Shown one piece after another: positions 17,233 through 27,530 of a stretch of DNA of 64,000 nucleotides (its first letter is position 1; each line of letters begins with the position of its first letter). Origin of the DNA: Trichomonas vaginalis G3 (lineage: Eukaryota; Parabasalia; Trichomonadida; Trichomonadidae). The position numbers were made by a program, and so were the translations under genes. The stretch is from assembly GCF_026262505.1 (NCBI RefSeq), contig NC_067206.1:3190879-3254878 (forward strand), given 5' to 3'. The notes beneath the pieces are model-generated. The model was not told the DNA's origin. It saw only the letters and a program-made list of their open reading frames with translations, and did not search any database.

Positions 17233-17684
17233 AGATCCCCACAAACAGTTAAGAATAAACACTTAATTTATACTCAAACATATCTTTTTACACTCATATA
17301 TAACACTCACATAGTAATAGTTCATATAACACATATACTCAGATCGTGATCTTTGTGATCACGATCATATGAACGTTTATTTTTACACATATATGCGTAC
17401 ATATGTGCACCCGTATAGTGTCACTTTTATATTGTGCTGGTGACTGTAGCTGTAGGCTACAGGCGACGCACAATGTATACTGTACTTTCAATGTTGTCTT
17501 GTTTTCTTCATATGACTTTAATAGATTGATTTTTAATGATTATCCAGAAATAAACGTACAAATTGTAAAATATTCAAAAATTGAGAGACATCATCAAACC
17601 AGTAGTAAAATATGATAAAATTCGTTGTTGGTGTCAACAGACTAAATTTTCTTTGTGAGAAAAAAAAATCAGATAAAATTTTAA
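17233..17684. other. Right margin of Polinton block and kelch upstream region
   Basis: AT-rich non-coding DNA. It holds a strong hairpin (17,342-17,366), a short palindrome-rich stretch (ATATGCGTACATATGTGCAC) and a GTAGCTGTAGGCTACAGGC inverted motif near 17,445. The element end lies here but cannot be placed. Upstream of the kelch ATG the last ~60 bases are A-rich, with no clear Inr. Confidence 0.5.
17342..17366. repeat. Perfect 10-bp-stem hairpin containing four GATC sites
   Basis: Arms GATCGTGATC and GATCACGATC around a TTTGT loop, near the right margin of the Polinton block. It could be a terminal regulatory or methylation-target structure (inference). Confidence 0.8.
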
Positions 17685-18863
17685 ATGGGTAACGAAGGAA
17701 GTATTGTAAATCCCTATCCAACAGCATTTGGATATGTTGCTCCTGATGAATATGCTCCAATGAATGGATATAGATCTGATATTGGGGATGATTCCGTAGT
17801 TCAGCCAATTTCTTCCTGTGCTGTCGTTCATAATCCAACTTTATTAAAAGGATGGGTCCAAGCTATTTGGAGTTTGGTCAACCCTGTTGGAGAAAGTCCC
17901 TCTCCACGCGCATCTCATTTCTCTGTTTATGATCCTGAAAAAGATCGGCTATACATTGGTTATGGACTTGGAGTAGAAAATCAACCATTGAATGATGTTT
18001 GGGCATTTGATTTCAAACTTAACAGGTGGGCGCGCCTACCAGTACATGGCGAAGAGATCTCACCAAGATCTGGTTGTCGTGCTGCATTACTTGCTCATTA
18101 CATTGTTGTTTTCGGAGGATATGCTGACAAGCAATATCTTTCTGATTTTCATATTATCAATCTTGAAACTTTCGAAATTAGTCGTCCGCAATTTTCCGGC
18201 CCAATACCAATTCCTCGTACTGCACCACTTGTTGAAACATTTGGAAATAAAGTATTCATATGGGGCGGATACAACGGTGATTATATTACAGATCTTTCGA
18301 TTCTTGATACAGCAGCAAAATGTTGGACCAATGCTGCCTTAGATGTTAAAGGAAGAACAGGTTTTTCACATGTTAGAATCGGTAATAAATGCTATATTCA
18401 TGGCGGTTCACGTGAAGAAAATGCCGAAATGATGATTTTGAATCTTGAAACTGGAGAAGTGGGAAGAATTGAACCGCGTGGTATTAAGGTTAATACAAGA
18501 ACAATCAGTTCCTCTTTGGTTCAAGCTGGACCAGTTTTAATTTTGATCGGTGGAAGATCCAATGAGAAATACTCGCACGTTTACGCTTTTCATCTTGAAA
18601 GGCAATACTGGATGTTCTTCCATATCGCGCCAGATGGAGAAACAGTTTCAACAGCAGATGGAAATGTTGATGACAATGGTCTATTCCAATTGCCCAGAAA
18701 CGTTTCCACATCACTTGTATATCAAGAAAACACGAGGACTATCTACGGCTTTCTTGGTCAGCCGTTGAAAGATCCTCCACCAATTTTCATGCTAAGCGTT
18801 GGACAGTCAATTGCTGTCATCAATCATCAAGATGATATGCTTAAGATGCTTAGCTTTAATTAG
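17685..18863 (+). CDS. Kelch-repeat protein, predicted N-myristoylated
   Basis: 392 residues. It starts MGNEGS, a good N-myristoylation signal (Gly2, Ser6), so it probably attaches to membranes. After a ~55-residue leader come six kelch-type blades marked by YIGYGLG (~92), VVFGGYADK (~142), IWGGYNGDY (~193), YIHGGSRE (~239), ILIGGRSNE (~288) and FLGQP (~355). Each has the conserved downstream D-hydrophobic and aromatic positions (DVWAFDFKLNRWARL, DFHIINLETFE). Kelch propellers are protein-interaction platforms, for example for actin or signalling complexes; the partner here is unknown. It is an intronless host gene between a Polinton and a tRNA. Start chosen as the only Met giving the lipidation motif. 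Confidence 0.9.
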   Translation: MGNEGSIVNPYPTAFGYVAPDEYAPMNGYRSDIGDDSVVQPISSCAVVHNPTLLKGWVQAIWSLVNPVGESPSPRASHFSVYDPEKDRLYIGYGLGVENQPLNDVWAFDFKLNRWARLPVHGEEISPRSGCRAALLAHYIVVFGGYADKQYLSDFHIINLETFEISRPQFSGPIPIPRTAPLVETFGNKVFIWGGYNGDYITDLSILDTAAKCWTNAALDVKGRTGFSHVRIGNKCYIHGGSREENAEMMILNLETGEVGRIEPRGIKVNTRTISSSLVQAGPVLILIGGRSNEKYSHVYAFHLERQYWMFFHIAPDGETVSTADGNVDDNGLFQLPRNVSTSLVYQENTRTIYGFLGQPLKDPPPIFMLSVGQSIAVINHQDDMLKMLSFN

Positions 18864-20445
18864 TATATATGATTATTTTTAATATTATTAAATTAGATTA
18901 TTGTTCAATTTGCTTAGTTTTAAATTCAGTAACTCAAATAAAGTAATGATATTATTATGAAAGGTCAATTATGTACAAGTAAAATAGCAATAATTAGAAC
19001 GGAAATACTGAAGAAAACTAAAAAAAAAAAGAAAAATTGAAATTAATCCGAAACTATATAAACATTACTAGGTAAGCACTTAAATTTATAAGTATTAAAA
19101 GAGGTTTTCCTACTCTAAAAGTCTGATATTACATTTTTACTGAATATATTCAATATTATATATCTATATTTTGTATTCTTTAAATAATACTATCTTTCTT
19201 TGTTTGTGTAATAATGTTTCCGAGTATTCACATTTTTACTGACAGTTTGGTATATCGTGAAATAGAATTCTAAAAGTAAAAAGTTACTAATGAAATTGTA
19301 TCGACAGGAAAGTTCAAAATTTCTATTTCAGTATTTTCATTGCATGAATTGTTATAACTTCCTTGAAATACTTAAAAAATGGTAAGAAGCTTTTGAAGTT
19401 CACAAATTCTGTCTCTAAATGGCTGTGTAGCTTAGAAAATTTAATTGCATAAGAATATTTACTGAAAGCAAATATATTAGAGTGAATGATAATGAAAAGT
19501 AGTAATAGTTCCTTTATTGAAGCGTCTTTTGACTATATTCTGCTACCTTTGCATCATGAACGAGCTCTTGCGAAGTTACAGTTTTCGAAATTTTTTGCAT
19601 TTCTTGAATTATAACATTATTTTTCTTGAAGTTTATGAAGTAAAATTATTTTTCATGATTTTTTTGGAAAAATAAGGTTAAAAATAAGTAATTTCGTTTT
19701 CTAGATACATTTAACTGGTTTTCAAAGATAATAATACTACAATACTTTTCTATTTTTAATATGTTAATGATATCTTATTGTTAATCATCTAATTGTCTAA
19801 AAAATTTTATTTTTTTTAGGAATCATGTTTCAAGCCTCCATATCTTAAATATGATATTACTAAGCATTAATCATAAAATTTAACACATGCGTATATTACA
19901 TTCGATTTCAATTTTCCCTAAATATTAAAATAAATAGATAATAAAAGATTTTTTACTAAACATAATTGAATAAGATGTGGCCATAATGGTGGGTATACAC
20001 AATATCATTGGTCAATAATAGTATCTGATACTATTATCTTGCGAATGAATTGTAATTGATAGAAATATATGATCGATATCATAAAATTATAGATGTAATC
20101 AATACGCATTTAAAAATATCATTGAAGCACATTCAATTAAAAAGTTTTATGTTAGGTGAATAAAACGGGAACAATTTAAAAAAGGTATACATGAATAAAT
20201 GAATCGGAAATGACCAATTCGCAATTGTTCAAGTAAGGTGATGCTCAAGCTTGGTAAATAATGATTAATTGATTAAAGATTGTTTGAATGAAGGTAACTT
20301 GATTATAGTCATAGATATAAAATCATATCTATAGGATCTGGATTAACCATTAATGATAGTAGATCTTTTATGAATTGATAGTTCTTAGATAAAAAAGAAG
20401 AATAGGCAGAATTGACACTTTGTTTAAATCAGAAAATAAAAATCA
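18864..20445. other. AT-rich intergenic region, no gene seen
   Basis: About 1.6 kb of very AT-rich DNA between the kelch gene and the tRNA. No frame longer than ~50 codons with protein-like composition, no repeats at ends and no recognisable RNA were seen on either strand. Confidence 0.7.
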
Positions 20446-20517
20446 TGGTCCCGCCAGGAGTCGAACCTGGATTTCGGGATTCAAAGTCCCAAGTGATAAC
20501 CGCTACACTACGGGACC
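20446..20517 (-). tRNA. tRNA-Gln (anticodon TTG)
   Basis: On the minus strand the acceptor arm GGTCCCG pairs with CGGGACC, followed by the discriminator A. The A box is TAGTGTAGCGGTTATCAC. The anticodon arm TGGGA/CTTTGAA/TCCCG gives anticodon TTG, reading CAA (Gln). The T arm CCAGG/TTCGACT/CCTGG carries the B box GGTTCGACTCC. No intron and no encoded CCA. A T-rich run (ATTTTTATTTT) just downstream fits an RNA polymerase III terminator. All arms are intact, so it is probably functional. Confidence 0.97.
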
Positions 20518-21063
20518 AACACATTAAGTTTTGAAATTAAATGTTGGAGAGCGATTTTTAATTCCAACATCTTTGTACGCAAATTTATCAGTCAATTTTT
20601 TTAAAAATATATTGGGAAATCTCTTTTGCTATGTTTGTGCTCATATCATTTCCTCATTTTCAAACTTTTTCAAATTTTACATCAACTTTTTATCCATTTT
20701 TTTCTCAACATAACAAGTTCCTATTTCCAAAAACTAATCCACTATTCGTTTTCCCATACTCATTAATGAGATTACCATTGCAAATGCTGCAAAATATTGC
20801 TGAATTCTTAATATCGTTTAACAAAAAGTGCTTTATTTGACTTTTAAACTTTAAATATTTCATTCCTGAAGGATGCATATTTCCATTTCATATATTTTGA
20901 TCGCTCTACTGTTTTTTGAAAATAAAAATGGCGCCATAAACGTTTCCGAGTTATCATCTTATTTTTTGGTACAGTTTCTAATAACAGTAAAATTACTGTA
21001 ATTTTTTTTCTTTGAATAAATTTTTTTTTCAGAGCCAATTTTATAAAAAAAGCCCAGGATCCT
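20518..21063. promoter_or_regulatory. Upstream region of the giant coiled-coil gene
   Basis: AT-rich. It contains two palindromes that may be protein-binding sites: ATGGCGCCAT near 20,930 and ACAGTAA-AA-TTACTGT at 20,984-20,999, about 65 bases upstream of the ATG. Short plus-strand frames here (20,531-20,840) are Phe/Ser-rich low-complexity and are not taken as genes. Confidence 0.35.
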
Positions 21064-24000
21064 ATGTCTGAGAACCGGAGGTCCTCTAATGCCACTGACG
21101 GTTCTAAAAGCGAAAAATCTCAGAATCAGTATCTATGGGAATTAACAAATGGCCTAGTAAAGGTCCATGATGATATAGATATTATTGATCAGAAAATTGG
21201 TAAGTCCTCAGCTCAAGATAGGTCTTTCCAAATGAATCCGAAGTCGATTTTTCCTCGTCTAGAAATCGTCTGCAAGAATTTGGATGAATATCTTACTGAG
21301 CGTCAAAATCAAACTGACAATCAAATAAAAGAAAGCAAAGAAAATCAAGCTAAATACGAAGCTACTTTAAGACAAGCTGTTAAGAAACATAACCAATTAA
21401 CAAAATTATTACAAGACCGAGAACAAGCTATCGCTAGGAGCGGCGAGGAAGTTGAAAATCTTAATAACAAACTCGATGAAGCTGAAAAGAAACTCAAGGA
21501 TACTCTTAACGATTTGAATCCAAAGATTGATTCTTTAACGGCTGAGAATGAAAATCTCAAGAAACAGCTTCAAGAACAGGCTCCAAAGCTTGCTGATATG
21601 GACAACTTAACAAAGAGCTTGAAGAAACTTACAAGAATGCAAGAAAAAGCAAAGCAAGAATTAGAGAACCAAAAGAAGCAAAATGCAGATCAAGAAAATA
21701 AATACAATCAAGATATTGATGCACTTAATAAAGAACTTCAAAATCAACAACAAGATTTTGAAAAACAAAAGAACGATCTCCAAGATCAATTAAAGCGTTT
21801 GCAAGATCAGCTCGATAAGCAAACTGCCGAATCTCAGCAATTGAAATCGCAAATTGAAAACAAAGATCTTGAAGGCAAAGATAAGGACTCAGAAATCGAA
21901 AAACTCAAGAAATTACTTAAAGACAAAGATAACAAGTCCAAGAATGATCTTGATGAAGCAAATGCAAATATTGATGACTTGAATAAACAGTTGGATCAAT
22001 TACGCAATGCTTTAAAGGACGCCAACAAACAAAAAGCAGCCGCTCTTGATGATTTGGAGAAAGAACGCGATGCAAATTCCGATCTTAAGAACAAACTCGA
22101 AGATTCCGACAAGAAATACAAGCTTCTTGAGAACCAACAGAACCAATCCGAAGAGGGCGCAAGAAGTAAGCTCGCAGGAATGGAAGTTGAGTTTGCTAGA
22201 TTACAAAAAGAAAATAATGATCTCAAGCCAAAGCTCCAGGATGAAGTCGCCAAGAACAAAGAGCTTCAAAATCAAATCGAAAACTTACAAGACCAGATTG
22301 ATGAGCTTAAACGTTCTCTTGCCGAGGCTCAGAAACAAATCAAGGATAAAGAGGCAGAAATAGCCGACGTCAAGAACCAACTTCAGGGTGTCGAAGCTTC
22401 CCAGCAACAACAGAACGCTAACGCTCAAGATACTCTCAAGGATAAGGATGCAAAGATCAATGATCTCAACAACAAGCTCAAAGACAATAATAAAGCTATC
22501 AATGATCTTCAAAACCAACTCGATAATGCCAAGAACGAGCTTGAAAACCTTCGTAAACAACTCGAATCCAAGCAAAATGAGCTCAAAGATGCCGAAAAGA
22601 AGCTCAACGATGCAAAAAGAAAGAACAAAGACCTCGAGACAGAGAACGAAGCTCTCCAAGACCAAGTCGACAGCATCAATACCGACAAGGAACAACAAGG
22701 AGATGAATTGGCCAATCTTAGAAAGATGTTAAGTGACCAAACAGCCAATTTCAAGAAGAACAATGAAGACAACAAGAAGGAGAACGAGAAGGAACTTGCC
22801 AAGAAGGAAGCCGAAAACCGCGCATTGCAAAACCAGATCGACCAACTCAAGAAGTTGTTGCAAGGATCAGAAGAAGACCTAAAGAACGCTCAAAATGAGC
22901 TCCAGGCCAAAGATAAAGACCTTGCAAAGGCACAGCGCGAAAACGAACGCCTTGCTAATGCTCAGAACCAGCTCCAGAGCAATCTTGAAGAGAAGAAGAA
23001 TCTCGATGACGAACTCACTGATCTCAAATCAAAGCTTGCAGCCATCGAAAACGAAAAACAGAAGGCAGAAAGAGAAAACGAAAGACTGAAGGCTATGAAC
23101 GACCAATTAGAGAAGACAAGTGACGATCTCAACAAGAAACTCACAGATGAAACAAGAGAAAGAATCAAACTTGATTCACAAGCTAAAGCTGCAGACAGAG
23201 AACTTCAAACAGCTAAAGCAGCATCAGAAGAATTATCTAAGACAAACGAACAACTTGATAATTTCAACAAAGACAAAGACAACAAGATTAAAGAACTCCA
23301 AAGTAAGGTCAATGATCTTGAAAAGAAATCTAATCAACTTGACGATGCCAATTCTCGCATCAAAGAACTCGAAGATGAACTTTCTGAATCCGAAGCATCT
23401 AAAGATGATATTTCCAACAAACTCAATGATTTACAGAAGAAATCCAATGATTTGCAAAAGAAGAGTGACCAAATGAAGAAGGATTTGGATGATTCACAAC
23501 AAGAAAATGCCAAGAAACAGAAAGAAAACGAAGATCTTCAGAACCAGCAACGCGATCTCGATAAGAAACTCAAAGCTGCTGAGAAGAGAATCCAAGAATT
23601 ACTTGGCGAAAACTCTGATTTACATGAAACATTGGATAACATTAACACAAGTAGCATGCAACAAGGCGATGAAATGAACAAAGTCATCGCTGAACAAGCA
23701 GCTAAGATCAAAGCTTTGCAGGAAGCTGTTAATAATTCACAACCAAAGGGCGAAGATCCAAATGAATTACATGACAAGATCAACGATTTAATGGCACAGA
23801 TCAAGGCTTTGCAACAGAAGAACAATGAACTCGATAAGGAGAACAAAGAGCTCGAAGCTGCAAAGGAAGCATCAGAAAACGAGAACAACGACTTAAAGAA
23901 CGATTTGCAGACAAAGAACAAAGCATTGTCTAAAGCAGAAAGAGACAATGATAAACTCCAAAATGCAAACAAAGCTTTGGATGAAGCCAAAGAAAAGATC

Positions 24001-26634
24001 AAAGCTCTTGAAGATGAAGTCTCTGATCTCAAGGCATTGGTCAGTGAAAAAGATGGCGATTTGCAGAAAGAAAAGAGAGAAAACGAGAGATTGGTCGCAA
24101 ACAAAGATCAGTTAACAAAAAACAACGAAGAATTATACGACCAATTAAAGAACGAAACAACAGAAAAGATCAAATTGGACGGCCAAGTCAAGAATGCCGA
24201 AAGAGATCTCGCAAAGGCAAACGCTACAAACGAAGAACTCACTAAATCCAATGAGCATCTCCAAGAACAAAACGACGAAAAGGATGCAAAGATCAAGGAA
24301 CTTCAAGCTAAATTGAACGAACTTGAGAAGAAATTGAGTGAATTACCAGGTCTCCAGGATGAAATTGCCAAGCAAAAGGAGACAAACAACGAGCTCCAGA
24401 ACAATGTCAATGACCTCGAGAAGGCAGGCAAAGACAAGGACAACAAGATCAACGAGCTCCAGAAGAAGGCAAACGAACTTGAAAACACAAAGAAGGATCT
24501 CGAAGATGTTACAAATGAACTCGAAAACACTCAGAAAGATCTCGATAATTCTAATAACAAGAACCGCGATCTCGAGAAGCAGATCAAGGATCTTAAGAAG
24601 CAAATCGAAGATCTCAACAGGGAAAAGAACGATCTCAAAGATCAATTAGATACAAGCAAACTTGCAGGCGATGAATTATCAAAGCGCGACGAAGTACTTG
24701 ATAACCTTCGCAAGCAAATTGCTGAATTAGCTGCAAAGAACAAAGATCTCGAGAATAAGGCAAATGATAACAATGCAGAAGAACTCGCTGCCAAAGAAGC
24801 AGAACTTGAGAACATCAATAAACAACTCGAACAAACCAAGAAGGAGCTTGCCGAGAGAGACGAAGAACTCAAGAATGCTAAGAACGAGAATTTGGCCAAA
24901 GAAAAAGAGAACCAGAAACTCAACAGAGAAAACGAACGTCTTAAATTCGAACAACAAGATCTCAAGGACTTGGAAGAAGAAAACAAGAACCTTGATGACG
25001 AAAACGCTGCTCTTAAGTCTAAAGTCAATGCTTTAGAAAACGATTTGCAGAAGGCAAAGCGTGATGCAGATAGACTTAAGTTAAACAACGACCAACTCCA
25101 AACAAACATCGATGATTTAGACAACAAACTCAAAGAAGAGTCTGCTGAAAAGATCAAACTCGATGCACAAGCCAAGGCTGCCGATAGAGAACTTCAATCA
25201 GCTAAGGCAGCAACAGAAGAAGAGAAGAAGGCCAACGACCAATTGCAAGGACAGATCAAGGACAAGGATAACAAGCTCAAGGAAATGCAAGCCAAACTTA
25301 ACGAAATGCAGAAGAAGGCAAATGATGCAGATCGTATCCAGAATCTCGCTAATTCACTTAAGTCACAGTTAGATGATGCAAACAAGTCTAACAATGAGAA
25401 AGACAATCAACTCAATGAATTACAGAAGAAGTTGAACGAAGCTCAGAAGAAGGCTAATCAACTTGAACCAACTAAACAAGAACTCGAAGATGCTCGAAAT
25501 GACTTAAATGAGAAGCAGAAGGAACTTGATGCATCCAATAATAAGAACCGTGATCTTGAGAAACAAATTAAGGATCTTAAGAAACAAATCGGTGACTTGA
25601 ATAATGAGAAGCAAGCATTGAAAGACGATTTAGATACAAGCAAACTTGCTGATGATGAACTATCCAAGCGCGACGAAGTACTCGGAAATCTCAAGAAGCA
25701 GCTTGCTGACCAACTTGCAAAGAACAAAGAACTTGAAGCTAAAGTCAAAGGCGACAATGGTGATGAACTTGCCGCTAAAGATGCCGAACTTGATGCTCTT
25801 AAGGATCAGCTCGAGCAAGTCAAGAAGGATCTTGCAGAGACTGAAGATGAACTTAAGAATGCTAGAAATGAGAGTTCTGCTAAAGATAAGGAAATTCAGA
25901 AGTTAGCTCGCGATCTCGAACATCTTAAGGATGCTGAGGATGATCTCGAGAAAGCTAATGAAGAGATCAAGAATCGTGATGCAGAAAATAATGAATTGAA
26001 GGGACAACTTGCAAACAAGGAGAACGAACTCCAGAAATCCAAACAAGAAAACGATCGTCTTCAATTATCTAAGGATCAGTTATCAAAGCACAATGATGAT
26101 TTGAACAATCAATTGACTGCTGCAACAACAGATAACATCAAATTGGACGCACAAGTCAAAGAACTTGAACGCCGCCTTGGTACAAACAATGCTGCTCAAG
26201 AACAACAAGCTCAAACTATTGAACAACTTAAATCAGAAGCTGCTGATAAAGATAACAAGATCAAAGACTTACATGACCAAATCAATAATCTCCAGAAGAA
26301 GGCAAATGATGCAGACAACCTTCAACAACAACTTGATTATGCAAAGTCACAGTTAGATGAAGCAAACAAGTCTAACAACGATAAGGATAATCAACTCAAT
26401 GAACTCCAGAAGAAGTTTAACGAATCTCAGAAGAAAGCCAACCAACTTGAACCAACTAAACAAGAACTCGAAGATTCTCGTAATGACTTAAATGAAAAGC
26501 AGAAAGAACTCGATGAATCCAATAATAAGAACCGTGATCTTGAGAAACAAATCAAAGAACTCAAAAAACAAATCGAAGATCTTAAGAAACAAAAAGATGA
26601 TCTCCAGGAACAGTTAGATAACAATGTAAGGTGA
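21064..26634 (+). CDS. Giant coiled-coil protein, N-terminal part (frame disrupted at ~26,630)
   Basis: 1,856 codons from ATGTCTGAGAACC. A short polar N-terminus (~60 residues) with an aromatic helix (YLWELTNGLVKVHDDIDIID) leads into near-continuous heptad coiled coil rich in Lys, Glu, Gln, Asn and Leu. Trichomonad databases often label such proteins 'viral A-type inclusion protein' only because of low-complexity similarity; golgin- or giantin-like tethers are a better architectural analogy. The frame ends inside a 963-bp repeat unit. Compared with the other copies, which read AATGTTAAGGCTGATGATGT, this copy has lost two bases and gained three (net +1). The following frame continues the same protein, so this is probably one gene of about 6,227 codons with a frameshift or an assembly error. 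Confidence 0.85.
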   Translation: MSENRRSSNATDGSKSEKSQNQYLWELTNGLVKVHDDIDIIDQKIGKSSAQDRSFQMNPKSIFPRLEIVCKNLDEYLTERQNQTDNQIKESKENQAKYEATLRQAVKKHNQLTKLLQDREQAIARSGEEVENLNNKLDEAEKKLKDTLNDLNPKIDSLTAENENLKKQLQEQAPKLADMDNLTKSLKKLTRMQEKAKQELENQKKQNADQENKYNQDIDALNKELQNQQQDFEKQKNDLQDQLKRLQDQLDKQTAESQQLKSQIENKDLEGKDKDSEIEKLKKLLKDKDNKSKNDLDEANANIDDLNKQLDQLRNALKDANKQKAAALDDLEKERDANSDLKNKLEDSDKKYKLLENQQNQSEEGARSKLAGMEVEFARLQKENNDLKPKLQDEVAKNKELQNQIENLQDQIDELKRSLAEAQKQIKDKEAEIADVKNQLQGVEASQQQQNANAQDTLKDKDAKINDLNNKLKDNNKAINDLQNQLDNAKNELENLRKQLESKQNELKDAEKKLNDAKRKNKDLETENEALQDQVDSINTDKEQQGDELANLRKMLSDQTANFKKNNEDNKKENEKELAKKEAENRALQNQIDQLKKLLQGSEEDLKNAQNELQAKDKDLAKAQRENERLANAQNQLQSNLEEKKNLDDELTDLKSKLAAIENEKQKAERENERLKAMNDQLEKTSDDLNKKLTDETRERIKLDSQAKAADRELQTAKAASEELSKTNEQLDNFNKDKDNKIKELQSKVNDLEKKSNQLDDANSRIKELEDELSESEASKDDISNKLNDLQKKSNDLQKKSDQMKKDLDDSQQENAKKQKENEDLQNQQRDLDKKLKAAEKRIQELLGENSDLHETLDNINTSSMQQGDEMNKVIAEQAAKIKALQEAVNNSQPKGEDPNELHDKINDLMAQIKALQQKNNELDKENKELEAAKEASENENNDLKNDLQTKNKALSKAERDNDKLQNANKALDEAKEKIKALEDEVSDLKALVSEKDGDLQKEKRENERLVANKDQLTKNNEELYDQLKNETTEKIKLDGQVKNAERDLAKANATNEELTKSNEHLQEQNDEKDAKIKELQAKLNELEKKLSELPGLQDEIAKQKETNNELQNNVNDLEKAGKDKDNKINELQKKANELENTKKDLEDVTNELENTQKDLDNSNNKNRDLEKQIKDLKKQIEDLNREKNDLKDQLDTSKLAGDELSKRDEVLDNLRKQIAELAAKNKDLENKANDNNAEELAAKEAELENINKQLEQTKKELAERDEELKNAKNENLAKEKENQKLNRENERLKFEQQDLKDLEEENKNLDDENAALKSKVNALENDLQKAKRDADRLKLNNDQLQTNIDDLDNKLKEESAEKIKLDAQAKAADRELQSAKAATEEEKKANDQLQGQIKDKDNKLKEMQAKLNEMQKKANDADRIQNLANSLKSQLDDANKSNNEKDNQLNELQKKLNEAQKKANQLEPTKQELEDARNDLNEKQKELDASNNKNRDLEKQIKDLKKQIGDLNNEKQALKDDLDTSKLADDELSKRDEVLGNLKKQLADQLAKNKELEAKVKGDNGDELAAKDAELDALKDQLEQVKKDLAETEDELKNARNESSAKDKEIQKLARDLEHLKDAEDDLEKANEEIKNRDAENNELKGQLANKENELQKSKQENDRLQLSKDQLSKHNDDLNNQLTAATTDNIKLDAQVKELERRLGTNNAAQEQQAQTIEQLKSEAADKDNKIKDLHDQINNLQKKANDADNLQQQLDYAKSQLDEANKSNNDKDNQLNELQKKFNESQKKANQLEPTKQELEDSRNDLNEKQKELDESNNKNRDLEKQIKELKKQIEDLKKQKDDLQEQLDNNVR

Positions 26635-27530
26635 TGATGATGTCATTGACAAACTTAGAAAGCAAATTGCAGAATTACTCGCAAAGGTTAAAGAACTTGA
26701 AGCCAAGAACAAAGATAACACTGGTGATGAACTCGCAGTCAAGGATGCAGAAATTGAATCACTCAAGAACCAGTTCGAACAAGCTAAGAAAGATCTTGAT
26801 GAGAAAGAATTAGAACTCAAGCAAACTTCTGACAATTTATCATCTAAGGATAAGGAACTTCAGAAGGCAAACCGTGAATTAGAACGTCTTCAAGATGTTG
26901 ACCAAGAACTTGCTCAAGCTAATGAAGAGAACAAGAAACTTGATGCAGAAAATGGTGAATTGAAGACACAACTTGCAAACACGGAGAATGAACTCCAGAA
27001 ATCCAAGCAAGATAACGAACGTCTTCAATCTTCTAACGATCAATTAACAAAGAACACTGATGATCTCAACAAGAAGTTGACTGATGAAACAACAGACAAC
27101 ATCAAACTCAATGGCTTAATCCAAGAACTCCAACGCCGTCTTGCAAACAACGATGCTGCTATTGCTCAGCAAGCAGAATCCATTGACAAACTCAATGAAC
27201 AAGCTGCTGACAAAGATAACAAGATCAAAGACTTACATGACCAAATCAATAATCTCCAGAAGAAGGCAAATGATGCAGACAACCTTCAACAACAACTTGA
27301 TTATGCAAAGTCACAGTTAGATGAAGCAAACAAGTCTAACAACGATAAGGATAATCAACTCAATGAACTCCAGAAGAAGTTTAACGAATCTCAGAAGAAA
27401 GCCAACCAACTTGAACCAACTAAACAAGAACTCGAAGATTCTCGTAATGACTTAAATGAAAAGCAGAAAGAACTCGATGAATCCAATAATAAGAACCGTG
27501 ATCTTGAGAAACAAATCAAAGAACTCAAAA
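24682..27530 (+). repeat. 2.85-kb internal duplication, copy 1
   Basis: Near-identical to 29,540-32,387, offset 4,858 bp before and 4,857 bp after the frame disruption. It contains a unique ~1.57-kb block followed by one 963-bp unit and part of the next. Confidence 0.9.

Larger units (their letters stand above)
1..17400. mobile_element. Polinton/Maverick-type block, left end outside window
   Basis: A continuous block of genes typical of virus-like Polinton/Maverick elements: retroviral-type integrase (9738-10805), FtsK/HerA-type packaging ATPase (14756-15655), structural-looking genes, a D5-like helicase, an NUMOD4/HNH endonuclease, KilA-N remnants and a Dam-like methyltransferase. The right end lies between the last coding frame (17232) and the kelch gene (17685); I could not fix its inverted repeat because the partner end is outside the window. 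Most frames are open, with a few breaks overall, so it looks fairly young. Base composition and repeat content change near 4.8 kb, so this may be two elements side by side (see findings). No family-B polymerase or cysteine protease was recognised. Confidence 0.75.

Noticed and set aside
20531-20840. Plus-strand frames after the tRNA
   Set aside because: Phe/Ser-rich AT-driven composition, no start context, overlapping each other.
26626-26650. An intron explaining the frame change in the coiled-coil gene
   Set aside because: GTAAGGTG looks donor-like, but there is no trichomonad-type branch/acceptor nearby, and other repeat copies have no extra sequence.
26960-27000. A separate gene starting at ~26,960
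   Set aside because: No promoter and the start is inside a repeat unit; the frame is the continuation of the upstream coiled-coil gene after a net +1 change.
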